This document shows positions 12,712 through 25,700 of a DNA stretch of 64,000 nucleotides, piece by piece. Location of the stretch: the NCBI RefSeq assembly GCF_001039355.2, contig NW_019775586.1:56599-120598 (forward strand), read 5' to 3'. Position 1 is the stretch's first letter; the number at the start of each line of letters is the position of its first letter. Origin of the DNA: Lingula anatina. Its lineage: Eukaryota > Brachiopoda > Lingulata > Lingulida > Lingulidae. Position numbers and translations under genes: made by a program. The notes under the pieces are model-generated. The model ran no database searches, had not been told where the DNA came from, and saw only the letters and a list, made by a program, of their open reading frames with translations.

Positions 12712-12880
12712 CAGGCCCGTAGCCAGGGGGGGTTCGGGGGGTTCGAAAGAACTGCCCCTTTTGCTGGGAAAAGGTCCACTCTGGGTAAAATTTGCTCTAG
12801 GTACATGATGTTTTTTATGGAAAAGGGTCCACTTTTTCAGAAAAAGAACCCCCCTTTTGAAATTGCTGCCTACGGGCCTG
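12712..12880. repeat. short TIR element with 5-bp target duplication
   Basis: Begins CAGGCCCGTAGCCAGG and ends CTGCCTACGGGCCTG, an 11-bp perfect inverted repeat (CAGGCCCGTAG / CTACGGGCCTG). TCCAT flanks both sides. The interior has mirrored words (GGTCCACTCTGGGT and GGGTCCACTTTTTCAG; GAACTGCCCC and GAACCCCCC). An older copy is at 19895-20043. Confidence 0.7.
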
Positions 12881-12929
12881 TCCATGTAAAGTACATGCGT
12901 CTCTTTATTTCGTTTTCTTTCAGTAAGTT

Positions 12930-15900
12930 ATGATGAAGTGTGGGTCTTTGGTGATCAACACAGCACTTTTACCATGCAAGGCATACTACTTTCTTTCCTT
13001 GGCTGGTAAGTTTTTATATTTCAATTTGGACAAACCCTGGAGAGATGGTACATAGAATTATGTTAAAGCATATTTCATACCAGTAGGTAGCCTGAAGTTG
13101 AACCATCACCTATCATTCTTGAGGCACACGAACGGATAAGTAAAATGATAAAAACAGTCATAATATACGCAAACACTTCAAGATGCCCAGCAGCCACCTT
13201 ATATTGTCCTAACAACGCTCATAAGTTTCATTGAGGCCGAAGCATGGTTGAATGGTCGCCACTGATCGCCATTGGTAGGGGATGACGGTACAGAGAAAGC
13301 AAGGAGGTGGCCCGACGGGGGGGTCAAACTTAGCTGAGAGTTGTCTATAATTAGACGACATAGGTTGCTCAGTTTACGCACAGTGGAGGCAGGGAAATTG
13401 TTCAGTGGACGCGGAGATCACTCGTAGTTCTACAAAAAAAGAAAAAAAATACTGGATTCGGTCACTCAAATGAGGCACAGGGCTCGCAGAAACATTTTTA
13501 CGGGGACGTGATTTGCTGGTCGTGGCGACCATTGAGCGTCCTAAATATATTTTCGGTCGGACAAGAAAGGCACGAGGGTCGCAGCTTTCTGTAAAAGGGG
13601 GGGGGGCTTGAGACTCGTCATTCATGCGATTACATACGGGTAACTTTCTTTAAGAACCCACCTACGGTATCAACCATAAATTTCAGGAAACGTGAGCATC
13701 CTAGATATAAAAAGAAGTAAAGATTACCCTTTTTAAACAATATTCCTTTTCAACCATTAATTTTTTTTTCAGATATATTTCTCTGTGGTATTGCTATAAT
13801 ACGTCTTTTCTTCTTAATTCTTCTGAACATTTTATGGACTTAAGAATTGAAATTAATAATCAAAATAACGATATAATTATTACTAGCAGGATTCAAAACA
13901 ATAAGATGACTAGAACGTTCACAATTCGTTGTTTTTAATATATTGACTATATTTTTGTTTTTTCTGTAATTTCTATTTTGGATTGTACATATTGAATGCC
14001 AGTTTTGGAGTGCATTTGATTGAAAAACATTTCTTTTGAGATAAGCATACTGATTTTGTTTTCAGCACTGGCATCATTGATGCCTTACTTGCCACTGTAC
14101 ATGCAGCATATAGGCCTCAATGCATCGGAATCTGCCATTATATATGGATCGATGCCTTTCATCACTTTCTTCGTCAAACCATTGTGGTGTATGCTGGCAG
14201 ATAAATTCCAAAAACACAAGCTTTTATTGATATTGGTTTCAGTATTTTGTGCAGTTTTTAGCTCAATGTGTCTTTTGGTGCCGCATGTTCCAGCGGTGAA
14301 GGGACCAGTCAGGGTGTATTTACTTGCAAACTACAGCAATGTTACTGTCAGTAAATGCCAATGGTACAAATCAAATTACGAGACACGTATTGAAGAGGGT
14401 TATTGCCTACAATCTAATGAAAATGATAATTATCTGCACTTGGTAAATATCTGTTCCTTATCTTGTGAAAAAAAGGATAATGATACTGGAACCATAAAAC
14501 TTTGTATTCAAAGAACTGCATATTGCCAAGATTATGAGAATTTTGACAGGCTGCAAATGCAAAACGTGTCACTTCATCTAATTGGTGAGAATGACACTCA
14601 AAGCACACTTGCAACACCTGCAAAGAAATGCCATCAATATCTAGTTGACTCATTTGAAGTAAATAGCTCCGAATTTGACAGAATTCAGGTAAAGCATCCA
14701 TTGGCTATGGAGTGTAATCTAGCCTGCAAGGAAAACTCATCTCAGGAGAGACAAAACGTAAACAACAGAGGTTTAACATTTGGGCTTTTCTTCCTTCTGT
14801 ATCTTCTTTCTCAGATATTTCAGTCAGTGACCCTCCCTTTAGCAGATGCCATGTCCTTGAGCATATTAACAGAAAAGCACAGAACAAGTTGGGGTCGTAC
14901 CAGGGTGTTTGGTACCCTTGGTTATGCATTATTTGCGGTAATTTCCGGCTTATTTATGGACTCTTTTACTCAGCAAAAGTCGGTGTCAAATTTTTATGCA
15001 GCATTCATCCTATCTGGGTCTCTGTCAATAGTTTCAGCTGTGTCTGGTTATTTCATAGACATCCCCAAGAATATCCAATGTGCTCGGATGATGAAGAATC
15101 TGTCACTGCTGTTCAAAGATGCAGAGATCTGTATTTTTCTGATAATCATGTTCATCTTTGGTGTGTTCATGGGTGTTTTGCAGACGTTTCTCTTTTGGTA
15201 CCTTGGGGAGCTATGTAGCCCCAAGGTACTGATGGGTTTGACCTTGGTTGTCGAGTGTGTATCTGAAAGCCCAATGCTGTATTTTTCTGGATGGATTATC
15301 AACAAAATTGGGCATAGGCCAATACTGTTCATTACCCTTGGGGTATATGCTCTTCGGTTTGGAGCGTATTCATTTCTGACCAATCCATGGTACGTGTTTC
15401 TGATAGAGCCCACCCATGCTGTTACTTATGGTTTGTTATTTGCTGCTGCTACGGAGTACACAGATATTATTGCACCTCCAGGAATGTCTGCTACCTTGCA
15501 AGGTCTGGTGGGAGGATTGCATTGGAGTTTGGGTAAGCATTCTTTTTAGGCAATGTTGCCAATATTTCAGATATCACAATTAAAATCATGAAATAACTGA
15601 GTAATAAAACTTTGTTCCCGTTCCCATTTTGATCCCGTTTTGATATGAATGCCAGGTTTCAATGCTTAACTCTTAGTGAAAGGAAGGAACTCCCGTTTGG
15701 TGGAAGGGAGGAGAACCCCTCCCCCTCTTTTTACCCTGGATCCCCATTGCTCACTTTTTGCTCCATTAGTTGTTATCTACACTATTTTGTTGTAGGTACA
15801 TTGTTACAGTTCACAGTTTTAGTTGACTGGTAGCTTTACTCTATTCTTTCAGGTTTTGGTATCGGTTCTTTGACAGCTGGGCAGATCTACAACAAATATG

Positions 15901-16163
15901 GCGGAGTTATCATGTTCCGAAGTTTTGCCATCTCTGCTATAGTTGTACTATTAATTGCATGGCCATTGGAACACTTTGTTCTACATGCACGTAAGAAGTT
16001 TGTTGTGGAGCCACAAAAACATACAGAGAAAGAAGATCCCACCCAAGTACAGCAAGGGACTAATGGTGAGATACTATGCAACCCCAGAGCCTGTACACAA
16101 CTGACTAAAGATAAGATCGTTAAGAAGGTTCACACTGTGAGACACAATAAGAGCAAACTATAA
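12930..16163 (+). CDS. MFSD6: MFSD6-like major facilitator superfamily transporter
   Basis: Three coding exons join in phase: 12930-13005, 14066-15532, 15853-16163, giving 617 residues. The N-terminus reads INTALLPCKAYYFLSLAA, then ASLMPYLPLYMQHIGL, the MFSD6-type first helix and loop in which an LPLY motif precedes a Q-x-G-L turn. FVKPLWCMLADKFQKHK is the MFS loop 2-3 signature. Residues about 98-258 form a long loop with many cysteines and at least five N-glycosylation sequons (NYSN, NDTG, NVSL, NDTQ, NSSE), as in MFSD6. WGRTRVFGTLGYALFA and GLHWSLGFGIGSLTAG are hallmarks of the second half. The C-terminal tail is basic and cytoplasmic. Exon 1 is preceded by TTTCTTTCAG, so a 5' UTR exon lies upstream, not located. 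MFSD6 is a multi-pass membrane protein of poorly known substrate. The frame at 14020 preceding the acceptor is intronic. Paralogue-level naming (MFSD6 versus MFSD6L) is not certain. Confidence 0.9.
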
Positions 16164-16471
16164 ACGGTTGACACACACGTAGTTTTCCTGTGCAACGTTC
16201 ATCCAACATTAAGGACCCTTATCGGTTTACGTGCATTAAAGAATGTGTTCTCGCGTATATCAATAGACAAATAAGAAAGAACATTTCTTTCTTTTTTCTT
16301 TCTTTCTTTCTTTTTACTTTGAACAATCAATGCAAAGTAAAAGTTTCTTTTTATCAAATGAACTTAGTAAAAGATATTATTTCTTCGCTACTGCAGCTGT
16401 TGAGAAGAACACAGTCAACAGTGTTGACCAAGTCAGTGATGACCAGGTCTGGTGCCATTTATCTCAAGACA

Positions 16472-16664
16472 TAGAGCGCATTCAGAAAAGCGGACTAACA
16501 GATTCTGGGATCAAATGTGACGACCCACTAAAAAGCTTGTCGGTTTATTCCCGATTAAACACTGAATAGATTCCCCGCGGTGAATACGCAACAAGCATTC
16601 AAGTGGGTCGGGCCTATTTGATCCGCGGATCTGTAAGTCCGCTGTTTTGAATGCGCTCATAGAC
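16472..16664. repeat. MITE-like palindromic element abutting a second element
   Basis: Left arm GAGCGCATTCAGAAAAGCGG, then ACTAACAGAT...GGATCAAATGTG and CGACCCACT. The right arm is the inverted copy (GTGGGTCGGGCCTATTTGAT, GATCTGTAAGTCCGC, TTTTGAATGCGCTC). It abuts the next element without a gap. Confidence 0.7.
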
Positions 16665-16876
16665 CCCATTCCCAGAGATAAGATCGATCTACTTTAGATC
16701 GACCTAACTCCCTGGGGGTTCACGCTAGATAGCTGTCAGCCGAGCGAGCACGAAAGTTAATTACCCCCTTACAGCTTGTAGTAGGCGGGACGGACATTTA
16801 AGCCGGATTATCTGACAGTAATCTAGTGAGACTTCCCGCGGGGATAGATCGATCTAAAAGCTCTGGGAATACGCCC
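16662..16876 (+). repeat. GATCGATCTAA MITE family, copy 1
   Basis: Begins AGACCCCATTCCCAGAGATA and ends TCTGGGAATACGCCC. Internal landmarks shared with the other copies are CCTAACTCCCTGGGGGTTCA, GTTAATTACCCCCTTACAGC, TAGTAGGCGGGACGGACATT and TGACAGTAATCTAGTGAGAC. The ends are inverted copies of each other (ATCGATCTA at both sides). Confidence 0.8.
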
Positions 16877-17211
16877 ATAATCTTAAGTCTATATAGTACA
16901 TAACGTTTGTTTAAAAACACCTTTAGTCGTAGGAACAAGTCATTTTCATGCGTTTCAAAAAAGAATTGAACATTTGACTATATAAGGGTGAAAAATAATT
17001 AACAGTCACTTTTTTCTTGATTTAGCTTTGTTAGCCAAGAGATGATAATGTGCATTATTTGTATTTTCTCTTCGAGTAAATTTGCAGTTTTTGAGCAGGG
17101 GTAGTAAATCCATCAAGGGTGGATGTAATATACCTTTCTTGAACTAAGGATAGACTATCTAAACAGAAATTGAGAAATTATAAAAAATGTATTATGCTGT
17201 CCTTCTAAGGG

Positions 17212-17426
17212 CGCAGTCTCATAGATTTTAGATCGATCTATCCCCGTGGGGAGTCTCACTAGATTACTGTCAGATAATCCGGCCTAAATGTCCGTCCCGC
17301 CTACTTCAAGCTGTAAGGGGATAATTAACTTTCGTGCCCGCTCGACTGACAGCTATTTAGCGTGAACCCCCAGGGAGTTAGGTCGATCTAGTTGGATCGA
17401 TCTAATCTCTGGGAATGGGGTCTTAG
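17212..17426 (-). repeat. GATCGATCTAA MITE family, copy 2 (inverted)
   Basis: Same element as copy 1 in the opposite orientation: it reads GTCCGTCCCGCCTACTTCAA and GGGGATAATTAACTTTCGTG. With copy 1 it makes a large inverted repeat separated by about 335 bases. Confidence 0.8.
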
Positions 17427-17654
17427 GGTGTATTCCCAGAGATTTAGATCAAGCCAGAGATTAAGATTAAGATCGACCTAACTCCCTGGGGGCTCACGCT
17501 AAATTGCAGTCAGCAGAGCGCGCACCATAGTTAATTACCCCTTTACAGCTTTTAGTAGGCGGGACAGACGCTTAAGCCGGCTAAGCTGACAGTAATCTAG
17601 TGACACTCCCCACAGGGATAGATCGATCTAAAATCTATGGAAATGGGGTCTTAG
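17427..17654 (+). repeat. GATCGATCTAA MITE family, copy 3
   Basis: Direct orientation, abutting copy 2 end to end. It carries GTTAATTACCCCTTTACAGC and TAGTAGGCGGGACAGACGCT and ends GGAAATGGGGTCTTAG. Copies 2 and 3 are head-to-head, so they can fold back on each other along most of their length. Confidence 0.8.
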
Positions 17655-19056
17655 TCTTCAAAAAGGCAAATTTTAGAATCTATACTATTCATTCATGTAT
17701 TTTTATCTTATGTTTATATTCATCATTGCAGGTTAATATCATGGTAGATAAGCACCACCCCTCATCATAATCTACTTGTCCTACTAAATCCGAGGACCTC
17801 TTAGTGAGTTTGCTGCATGACGTCAGCTGCATCTTCACCTTTTCTGTGCTCTTTAATATAACTAACTGCTTTGTACTACTTAACACCTTCAGGAGTAAAA
17901 GATAACTGCTCTCTTATCTGAGCACAGGCCCCAAGCATGTCTACTTGCAATCTTGTTTGTTTAGATCTCGGGGCAGAGAAATATAGTATATACCAAAGGG
18001 AACAGTGTTTTGCTATTTTAACCTGATTGCATGATCATTGGACCATTCTTTGATTGAAAACGTAAAATTTTCGAACTTGAGAAAATAGTTTCTAAATATC
18101 TAAGAACCGGGGTTCAGACTTTTTCTTGCAATCTAATTATGAATTTTATTTGTCCAGTCATGAAGTTATACTTAGTCAACTTTTCTCTTATCAGTTGTTT
18201 AAAAACATTCCACCTTACTAGTTTTTTAGTTTTCTTGTGTACAAAGCGTACAGAATTGACACGACCCATTGTTTAAATGATATTGTTTGAAATTGAAACG
18301 GTACATGAAGGGGCAGTAAATATTTCAAAATCCAATATACTACAAAAATACAATCTAAACACTGTATAGAATAAATTTATCGGATATTATTAAATTCTAT
18401 GTAAACAGCGGGCTTTCCAGAGGTTCCAAGGAAGTCCATCCCAATATTTGACGACTGACTGGGTTGACCCTGTATAAGAAATGATAATTAAAAACAATAC
18501 GCTTATGCAGCATTACAACACTGAATGACAATAAATTATATAACTTTATTGCCTTTCTTGTTAAAATTATAAAAATACCATTTAATGTGAGCTTTATTAA
18601 TGTGATGGTTTTTTTCCCAATAAACATATTTACACTTAATTCCTTCTTTTTACTCTTGTAGCGTATTTCCAATATTTTATTCACCCAGGTTTCATAAGGG
18701 ATTAAGGTTTTCCTTTTCCTTTTCCTTGCAAAAATATATATCCAGTCTAAAATTGGATCTTTTTCCAGTACTTTAAGAGCATGCGCAGTACACCCCAAGA
18801 AAATTTTGCACATTACTTCTTTGCCATTACTTCTTGTTGCACAAAGCCTTCACCAAACTTCAAAATGTTCACTTTTAAGAATTAGAACAAGAAAAGAATA
18901 ATGAAAAAGAAAAGTCAGAAAAAAAAATTGATTAAACTTGAAAACTAAACGACAAATGAAATCTCACGCATACGAGATTGAATATAAAATATGCACACAC
19001 ACACATGAAGCTAATCTGAATCAAACCCCGCTCCAATTAATTTTTCTAAAAATCGG

Positions 19057-19210
19057 GGGCGGATCCAGGATTATTTGAAGGGGGGTCTTCGGATGCGAAG
19101 CGTACCCTCCCCCTCTCTCCTCCCTTGGTGTGGGGTATGGGGTCCGCTGAAGGGACCCGAAATTTTTGGTATTTTAGAAGGCGAACGGTGCCAGCTGGTA
19201 CGAATAAGAA
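19057..19210 (+). repeat. interspersed repeat, copy A (second copy at 27863-27970)
   Basis: GGCGGATCCAGGATTATTTG, then GGTCCGCTGAAGGGACCCGA, TTTTTGGTATTTTAGAAGGC and GAACGGTGCCAGCTGGTAC. The same ordered words recur at 27863-27970, there without the 40-base CGAAGCGTACCC insertion. Dispersed non-coding repeat of unknown class. Confidence 0.65.
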
Positions 19211-19894
19211 CTATGATTCAGCTAGTGCTCCTCGTTGTGGGTCAAGGGGAATTTTTAAAGACAGCTTGTAATTGTAAAAATTGATGATTATCCAACCATG
19301 CGCTTCCTACCAATGTGCTAGGTGTAGAATAAAATAAGGCACAGACTTTATACTGCCTAGACTTGTGAGGAAATTGCTTTTTTCATAAGACCATTAAATT
19401 TTTGGATTGCATCAACATGCGTTTTTATCTACTTTTTTATCTACATAACTTCTACTTTTTTTGGTTATATAAACGTTTTAGTAATGTTATAGTAACATTT
19501 TGTGCTTGCTGGGAAAAGGTTTGTATCTAGGTTCTGAATAAACTAAAGTTTGATTTGGCAACATATGTCCAGCTGTTGAAAGCATTCATTACTTCTGTTT
19601 ATTTTGAGAAGGGAATATAAGTATCTTTCACGGCATTTTCGAAAATAGACTCAAAAATATCTATTCTGTGCCCTACGGCACACCTTTCTTTTATTACACG
19701 TAAGAAAAATCTTTTCCTTAGAAACCTTTCCCTCTGTTCTGTGAATGTAAAGTGTCGTTCGCAGGGCATCACTGTCTGTTGCACTCCTGACACACTGCAT
19801 TGTGTGGCGGTTGAGAACAGCTGCAAGTGTGCTGTAGCAATGGATTTGTATTCTACATGTATGTTTCAAAATTGAAAAGAATTAAAACGGAAAC

Positions 19895-20043
19895 ATGCCC
19901 GTAGCTCGCATGAACCACATATTTCGCCAGGAGAAGGTCCACTCTACGTAAAATTTGATCTAGGTACACGAATAATCCATGGTTAAGGTCCCCTTTTTTC
20001 AGAAAAAAAGAACCCCCTTTGAAACTGTGGGCTACGGGGTTGG
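19895..20043 (-). repeat. degraded copy of the CAGGCCCGTAG element
   Basis: GCCCGTAGC at the left, GGGCTACGGGG at the right, and interior words AGAAGGTCCACTCTACGTAA, AATTTGATCTAGGTACA and AGAACCCCCTTTGAAA match the element at 12712-12880. The ends are eroded. Confidence 0.6.
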
Positions 20044-20407
20044 TCAATGTAGCACAGACCGTGATCTGTACTCCCCTGGAGCGCAGTTAGACCCCCATTG
20101 CAAATAACTGAAAAAATCTTAATACTCTTGTCTTTACTGGAATTCTTTGAAGGCAAAGGATGAGCAATATCTGTGATCATATTCAAATTAAAAAGGTGGA
20201 CTAATACGATTATATGACCAATGCATTGTCATTTGAACTAATATTTTAGTTGCAACTAATGACTCTGTTCCCCCTTACATCAATCGCGGTATTAATTAAA
20301 AACTTGGAACCAAAGTTTCATGTATCCATTGTCATATCAAACATTTATATAAACTAATAAAAGACAATACGAAGACATAATGCAACTTTTATTCTCTCAA
20401 AAAGAGC

Positions 20408-20413
20408 TTTATT
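20408..20413 (-). terminator. AATAAA polyadenylation signal of the SOD gene
   Basis: TTTATT on the plus strand (AATAAA on the minus strand, context TTGAATAAAGC) about 70 bases downstream of the SOD stop codon. Confidence 0.6.
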
Positions 20414-20480
20414 CAAAACGAGACCTTTTAAGAATGTTCATATATTCTTTCTTCCAAACCCAACCCATTTTTAAAGTTCA

Positions 20481-20736
20481 TTAGGCTGCAGGAACGGCAA
20501 CGCGTTGGCCGTTTGTGATACCAATGACGCAGCATCCAAGCCGTGGTCCTGCGTTACCATTAGCCAAACTGGCTGCGTTTCCTCCTCGGCCCAGGTCATC
20601 TTTACCGGTATGAAGCTTATAAACAAAAATAATATGCATGAATAAAGCGTCCTTTGTTTGTGCAACTGTATATACGATTTTCTCTCGCTGTTTGTGTGTG
20701 TGTGTGTGTGTGTGTCTGTGTGTGTGTGGTTGGTGT

Positions 20737-20767
<31 letters not shown>

Positions 20768-22670
20768 TGAGAAAGAGAGATATAGACTTGTATATAAACA
20801 AAAGTGAAGACCAGCTCTCCAACCAGAATCAACTTTACTAAGACTTAAAGAAAATACAAATTATGATAATTTGCTTTCCTAAAGATGCAATAAAAAATAA
20901 AAATCAACATACCACAATAGCTCTTCCCACAATATTGTTTTTGCCGACAAGAGAGGCGATGCCATCAAAAAAGGATGTCACAATTTGTCCATTTTTATCC
21001 TGAGGAACGTTTCCCCAGTCACCGATGTGTCTGAAGGTAAATAAATCCAAATAAATATTTGCATAAGTAGCTGAATTAAGAATCGAATAAACAAATGACA
21101 AAGAGAAAAGGGGAGATGCGCAGAAAAACAAACAAACATGAATATTTTAAAAATTACACATGACACGGTGTTCTATCTTCAACCCCAAATAAACAAAGCA
21201 GATTCAGGATTCGGCAACCAGACACTGATGCATCCTTGGCTTTCTTTTACTAAAAACCTTTTAAAAAGACACCAACGCAAAGAAACTGCAATGTTGGTAA
21301 TCTCAATAATTGACGTAACAGTTCGTATTTTATATCCCAAAAGTTTAAGAAAAAATATGAATAAGTTTACGGACAGCTTACCGCACGACGTCTGTTGGTG
21401 CACCATGGGTGACACCTGTAGGATTATAGTGACCTTTAGTTGACCCACATCCTCCACTAAGGTCACCAAAAGCATGCACGTGCAAGCCATGCTCCTGACT
21501 GCCATCTAGCGGCAAACCGCTGATATTGACACGGACCTCCAGAACCCCTTGCTTTAAAAAGAAGTGTTGTGATTATATATATGTACTGTTATATAAAAGA
21601 CATTTATTAATTCATCAAAATTTAACGTTGAATAAACAAACAAGCATTGCTGGTGGTTTTAAATTCTGTGAAAGGACCCTCCTCAGCAAATAACGCATGA
21701 AGTCGAGCATTTATTTTTTATAATGCTATTCTTAACATTAAAAAGGGCCGTTTTTTATTTTGGTCTTATGTACGTGAGTTAATTTTATGTGGCAAGACAT
21801 CCTGTGTCTTTTTTAAATACATGTAGTTATTAATGTTCTTGCTTACCATGAGCATTTTACACGAAATGGACGTGCGGTGAATGATGGCAAATTAAGAAGA
21901 ACTACGAGGCGTAAAAACTCGCTTCAAGCTAAGTCTAAGCAGGGTGTTATGAGTAAGACAGACAAGTGTCATGTGCAATGACAACTGTACTTCGTTTCAT
22001 TCCTTTCCTTCTTCCTTCTTTCCTTTTTAATTTAATTTTATTCTATTCATTTATTTATTTATTTTTGTGTGTGCCAAATCCTGTGCACGGTCTTTTTAAT
22101 TTAAAAATAATGAATGAAATCGTTACCCTCTGAATCATGTCAATATTGCCGTGAACGTTCACCCTGTCTGGCTCGGGGGTTCCCATGTTAGGTTTGAGGG
22201 CGCAGTGAGCAAATACGCCTTGCATTGCCAGACTCTCTATGCGGGACTCGGTCTTTGGGACACCTGTCACGATGTGGAATAATGAAAAATTAGGAGAAAA
22301 TACGAGACGAGAAAAACACTGACATAAACTAAAACAATTCAGTTATCAGACAATTTCACATTTTTATATTAAAAAAAAAAACCAAGTAAATTGCCAAACG
22401 GCGCGTTACTAAGAAACAGATGTTAAAAGTGTTTCATCGATGTTGCTTACTTTCAAACTTAGGCGGGCGGCAGATGTACCCGTGGTAAGCGTGTGGGCAA
22501 CATTTCCAGTCTCCGGGGCACAGGTGATCCTGGTTACAGAGCCTGGACCTCACTCTATAGAACGGAGCCGTGGAGCATTCCCCTGGCTTGTCAGCCAACG
22601 GAAAAACTGTAAAATAATAGCGGTTTACGTTTAAGGTCATTGTGAAAGACTGGGAACATATATTGAAGCG

Positions 22671-22704
<34 letters not shown>

Positions 22705-25700
22705 CTCTCTCTATTTATTTATTTTGCTTTTCAGCTCCTTTTCTATTATGTATAATTAAATAAAATGAACGTAACATAAATAAGTTTTTTTCAATAAAAT
22801 CGGGTGGTGCACTTTTGTTTCATGTCCTCCTATATGGCACGTCCGTGCCTGGCGGAGAACTTTATTAGAAGATGGACATGTTTATCGTCATTAGTATTCA
22901 AAGCACAGTTGGTCATCGGATTGATGTTTCTGATTATCTTCATCGGGAGGTTAAAATTTCGTTAGTAATTTTTGTCGTCTCAGGCCTCGCAGAATTCCTT
23001 TCAGCGTCGTAGTCACCTTCGGTTATTTTTTAGTTTGTACACATGGTTAAGTATTTTTTTTTTTTTTTGTTTTAAATTAAAGTATTTAAAGCATTAAGAG
23101 AGAGGATCAAATAAACTAGGGTTGTCGACCGCATTAGTTACCGAACCGATGATTTCTACCATCTTTAGGAATAGAAAGATAAAGACTGATCCAGAATTAA
23201 GATATAGGCCAAGCGTTCCGTAAGCAATTTAATGCAAACCGTGCCCCTAGTCTAAAATGTATCACGCGTTTTGTCAATAAATTATCCACAAAACCATCGT
23301 TATGTGCGGGACGAGATAGGAGCACGAAATCATCTTTACGCATGTCTGTGAACACTTGGCGTGAGGGGATCACAGTCAGGGGTCAAGGAGTGAACATGAT
23401 GTAAGTGATTTAGTATATTTAAGGCCAACCTACCACGACACTGCTGCATCATCCTATAAAATCTACAACTCGTATGGTATACTGTATACATATACTGTAT
23501 ACGGTTTAACCAGTTAGACAACTTTTTTTTCATATCAGTTGGATTACATTGTTTTAAATATTTCGTTATTGAATCAAAGTACTGTATGAATTGGTTTTTA
23601 TGCATTCTTTTTGTCTGAGAACAGGCTGAATACCTATATACAAGATTTTCACATCTGTTTAACCTGTGGAAATTTGTTTGAAATTTGTTAATGAACGTAC
23701 TTAGTACTTTGCTCAATTTCTTTTTCATAGAAGCCCGCAATATATCGGGTTATCGCTACTTTTTTTAAGACGGGTAATAATTGGTTTAAACATGCACCGC
23801 AAACAACAGACCTTTCTTAACTCATTTCTGTTTTGGTTTGAAAGGGAGATTACCGCCTGGTTTAAAAAAAACCTATCATTTCTCCTTATTTGCAGACGTT
23901 ATATGGGGAATTAGGTGTCCTTTTGAAGACACGATTTTCCAGGACCAAGTACCATCCACATTACATCAGAAAATGACGGACGCAAGCGTCTCCATACAGG
24001 CAGGGAAGCATAATGGATTTCAGGGGGTTCGAAAGAACGGGCAATATGGTTGGACAGGCCGCAACCAAGGTTCTATGTCATATTCCAACTAAGGAGTAAA
24101 AAGTCCTATTTTCAGGCAAAAGACTCACTTTAAATTGGCGGGAAGAGGCCTGTCATAAAAATGGATATCCAATTGTCAATCCACCAGTTAAGACCAGTCC
24201 TCTGTTTAAGGCAGTGTGATTCGTTCGCCCATAACCTCAGCAAAATACATTTAAGTAATGGTCGTTTCACAAGCAGAAAGATGAGATATGGCAATTACGT
24301 GTTTTTGCACTAGTCACGCTTTCAAGTGATCAATGATAAAAAAAGACAAAGATAATGGTTAGAAAAACCTATTCTGTTTTAACTCAGAGTGAAATTGAGA
24401 CTATTCAAACGATGGTAATGACAACATTAACGTTAACTTTATTAAGTTGACGCCCCCGTAATTGTACCTTGGTTTCAGATGATAGATAAAATTGGAATGA
24501 TTGTCGTATAATGTAATTTTGACCAGCAAAAGAGTGATTTCAAGCACCCTATTAAAGCTGAAATAAAGATATGGAATATCATTTAAAATCTAATCTATCC
24601 CACCATGCCACAAAAATATCCCCGTTCACCTTTTATTTAACCATAAGTCTTTTTACTTTTATATCATGTATGATTTGGGCGTTGATTGTTTGTCCGCGTG
24701 ACAATGCACAGTTCAGCAAAGAAAATTGATGAACGATCTTCCTTAGTGTGGTTTCTTCGCGTGACCAGTCACGGCATTCAGTACTACCCTTAGCTTAATA
24801 AACAATTACATTGCTAGGAATTTCTATAATGCATATCAAACAGATAGCCTCCCTGTGCTGAATGAATTGAACAAAATAAAAATTAACTAATCTAATAGTG
24901 TGTAGTCACAAACAGATCTACCGGTACTTTCCATTTATCTATGCAAAGATGCATTCGAACAGCTAGTAACAAGGTTGTTCTTGCAAAGGAAAGAAGCAAA
25001 ATATTTTGTACAGATGCTTGCACCTTATGTGCCGAAGTCCAATATCATTTATCTTATATAAAGAAGTGTCCATCCAGCTAGATTAAAGACTCTTAACGGT
25101 CCGAATACTGGCTGACGTACGTTATCATCTTGATACCGTCATCTTCAAGATCTAACAAACAAAACTTTTTTTTATGACATATCTCATTGTGCCACAACAA
25201 ATTTATTTTGCCACAATACTCAGCTTCTATTTGGCATATTTAATAATCATTAACACCAAAACGAAATGAAACATGAAGCCATTTTTAACCGTTTGAATGA
25301 TCTAGCTTCCGTTGTATTTTAACTTTTGCTTAACAATAATCGACATTCAATCGGCAGACATTTCTCTCTTCGTCATTTGGCAAAGCAACAACACCTTAAG
25401 GCGTTTTGGGCTAAATTTGTGAAATCGCAAACCTTTCTTTTACGTAACACATAATAGGCCCTATGTCGCGTAAGACGTAACAGATTTTCTTCAAATACTG
25501 AATAATTGATCTTTTTGTAGCAAGTGCTCACAACTTACATCGAAAGTATCTGGAAGCAGACGAAAATAGTGGAAAGTAGGTCCCGTGCACGCTCCATCCA
25601 CAGCCGAACACCAAAACCAACAAGAGTGGGACAATCCCGCTGCTTGCCATACTCGTCACCTAGAGTTAAAACTTGGACCAGATCGTCTTGCAGAGTGTAT

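Larger units (their letters stand above)
7740..12911. other. intergenic region with small transposon relics
   Basis: No confident gene. It holds the inverted-repeat relics at 9688-9981, 11350-11573 and 12712-12880. On the minus strand, 9074-9470 carries two overlapping open frames, one with the word FWEFFGAVDG; they could be transposase debris but no domain is secure. The rest is AT-rich and unremarkable. Confidence 0.6.
17655..20400. other. intergenic, between MFSD6-like 3' end and SOD 3' end
   Basis: No gene recognised. A minus-strand open frame at 18397-18813 has no recognisable domain. Two repeat relics (19057-19210 and 19895-20043) are listed separately. Confidence 0.55.

Noticed and set aside
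18397-18813. 138-codon minus-strand open frame
   Set aside because: AT-rich, no recognisable domain, no splice or promoter context. Possibly LINE debris, but I could not recognise a motif.
23336-24092. Open frames of 134 and 84 codons inside the SOD intron
   Set aside because: No domain, no matching splice phases for the SOD gene, and one partly overlaps repeat-like text (CAGGGGGTTCGAAAGAAC).
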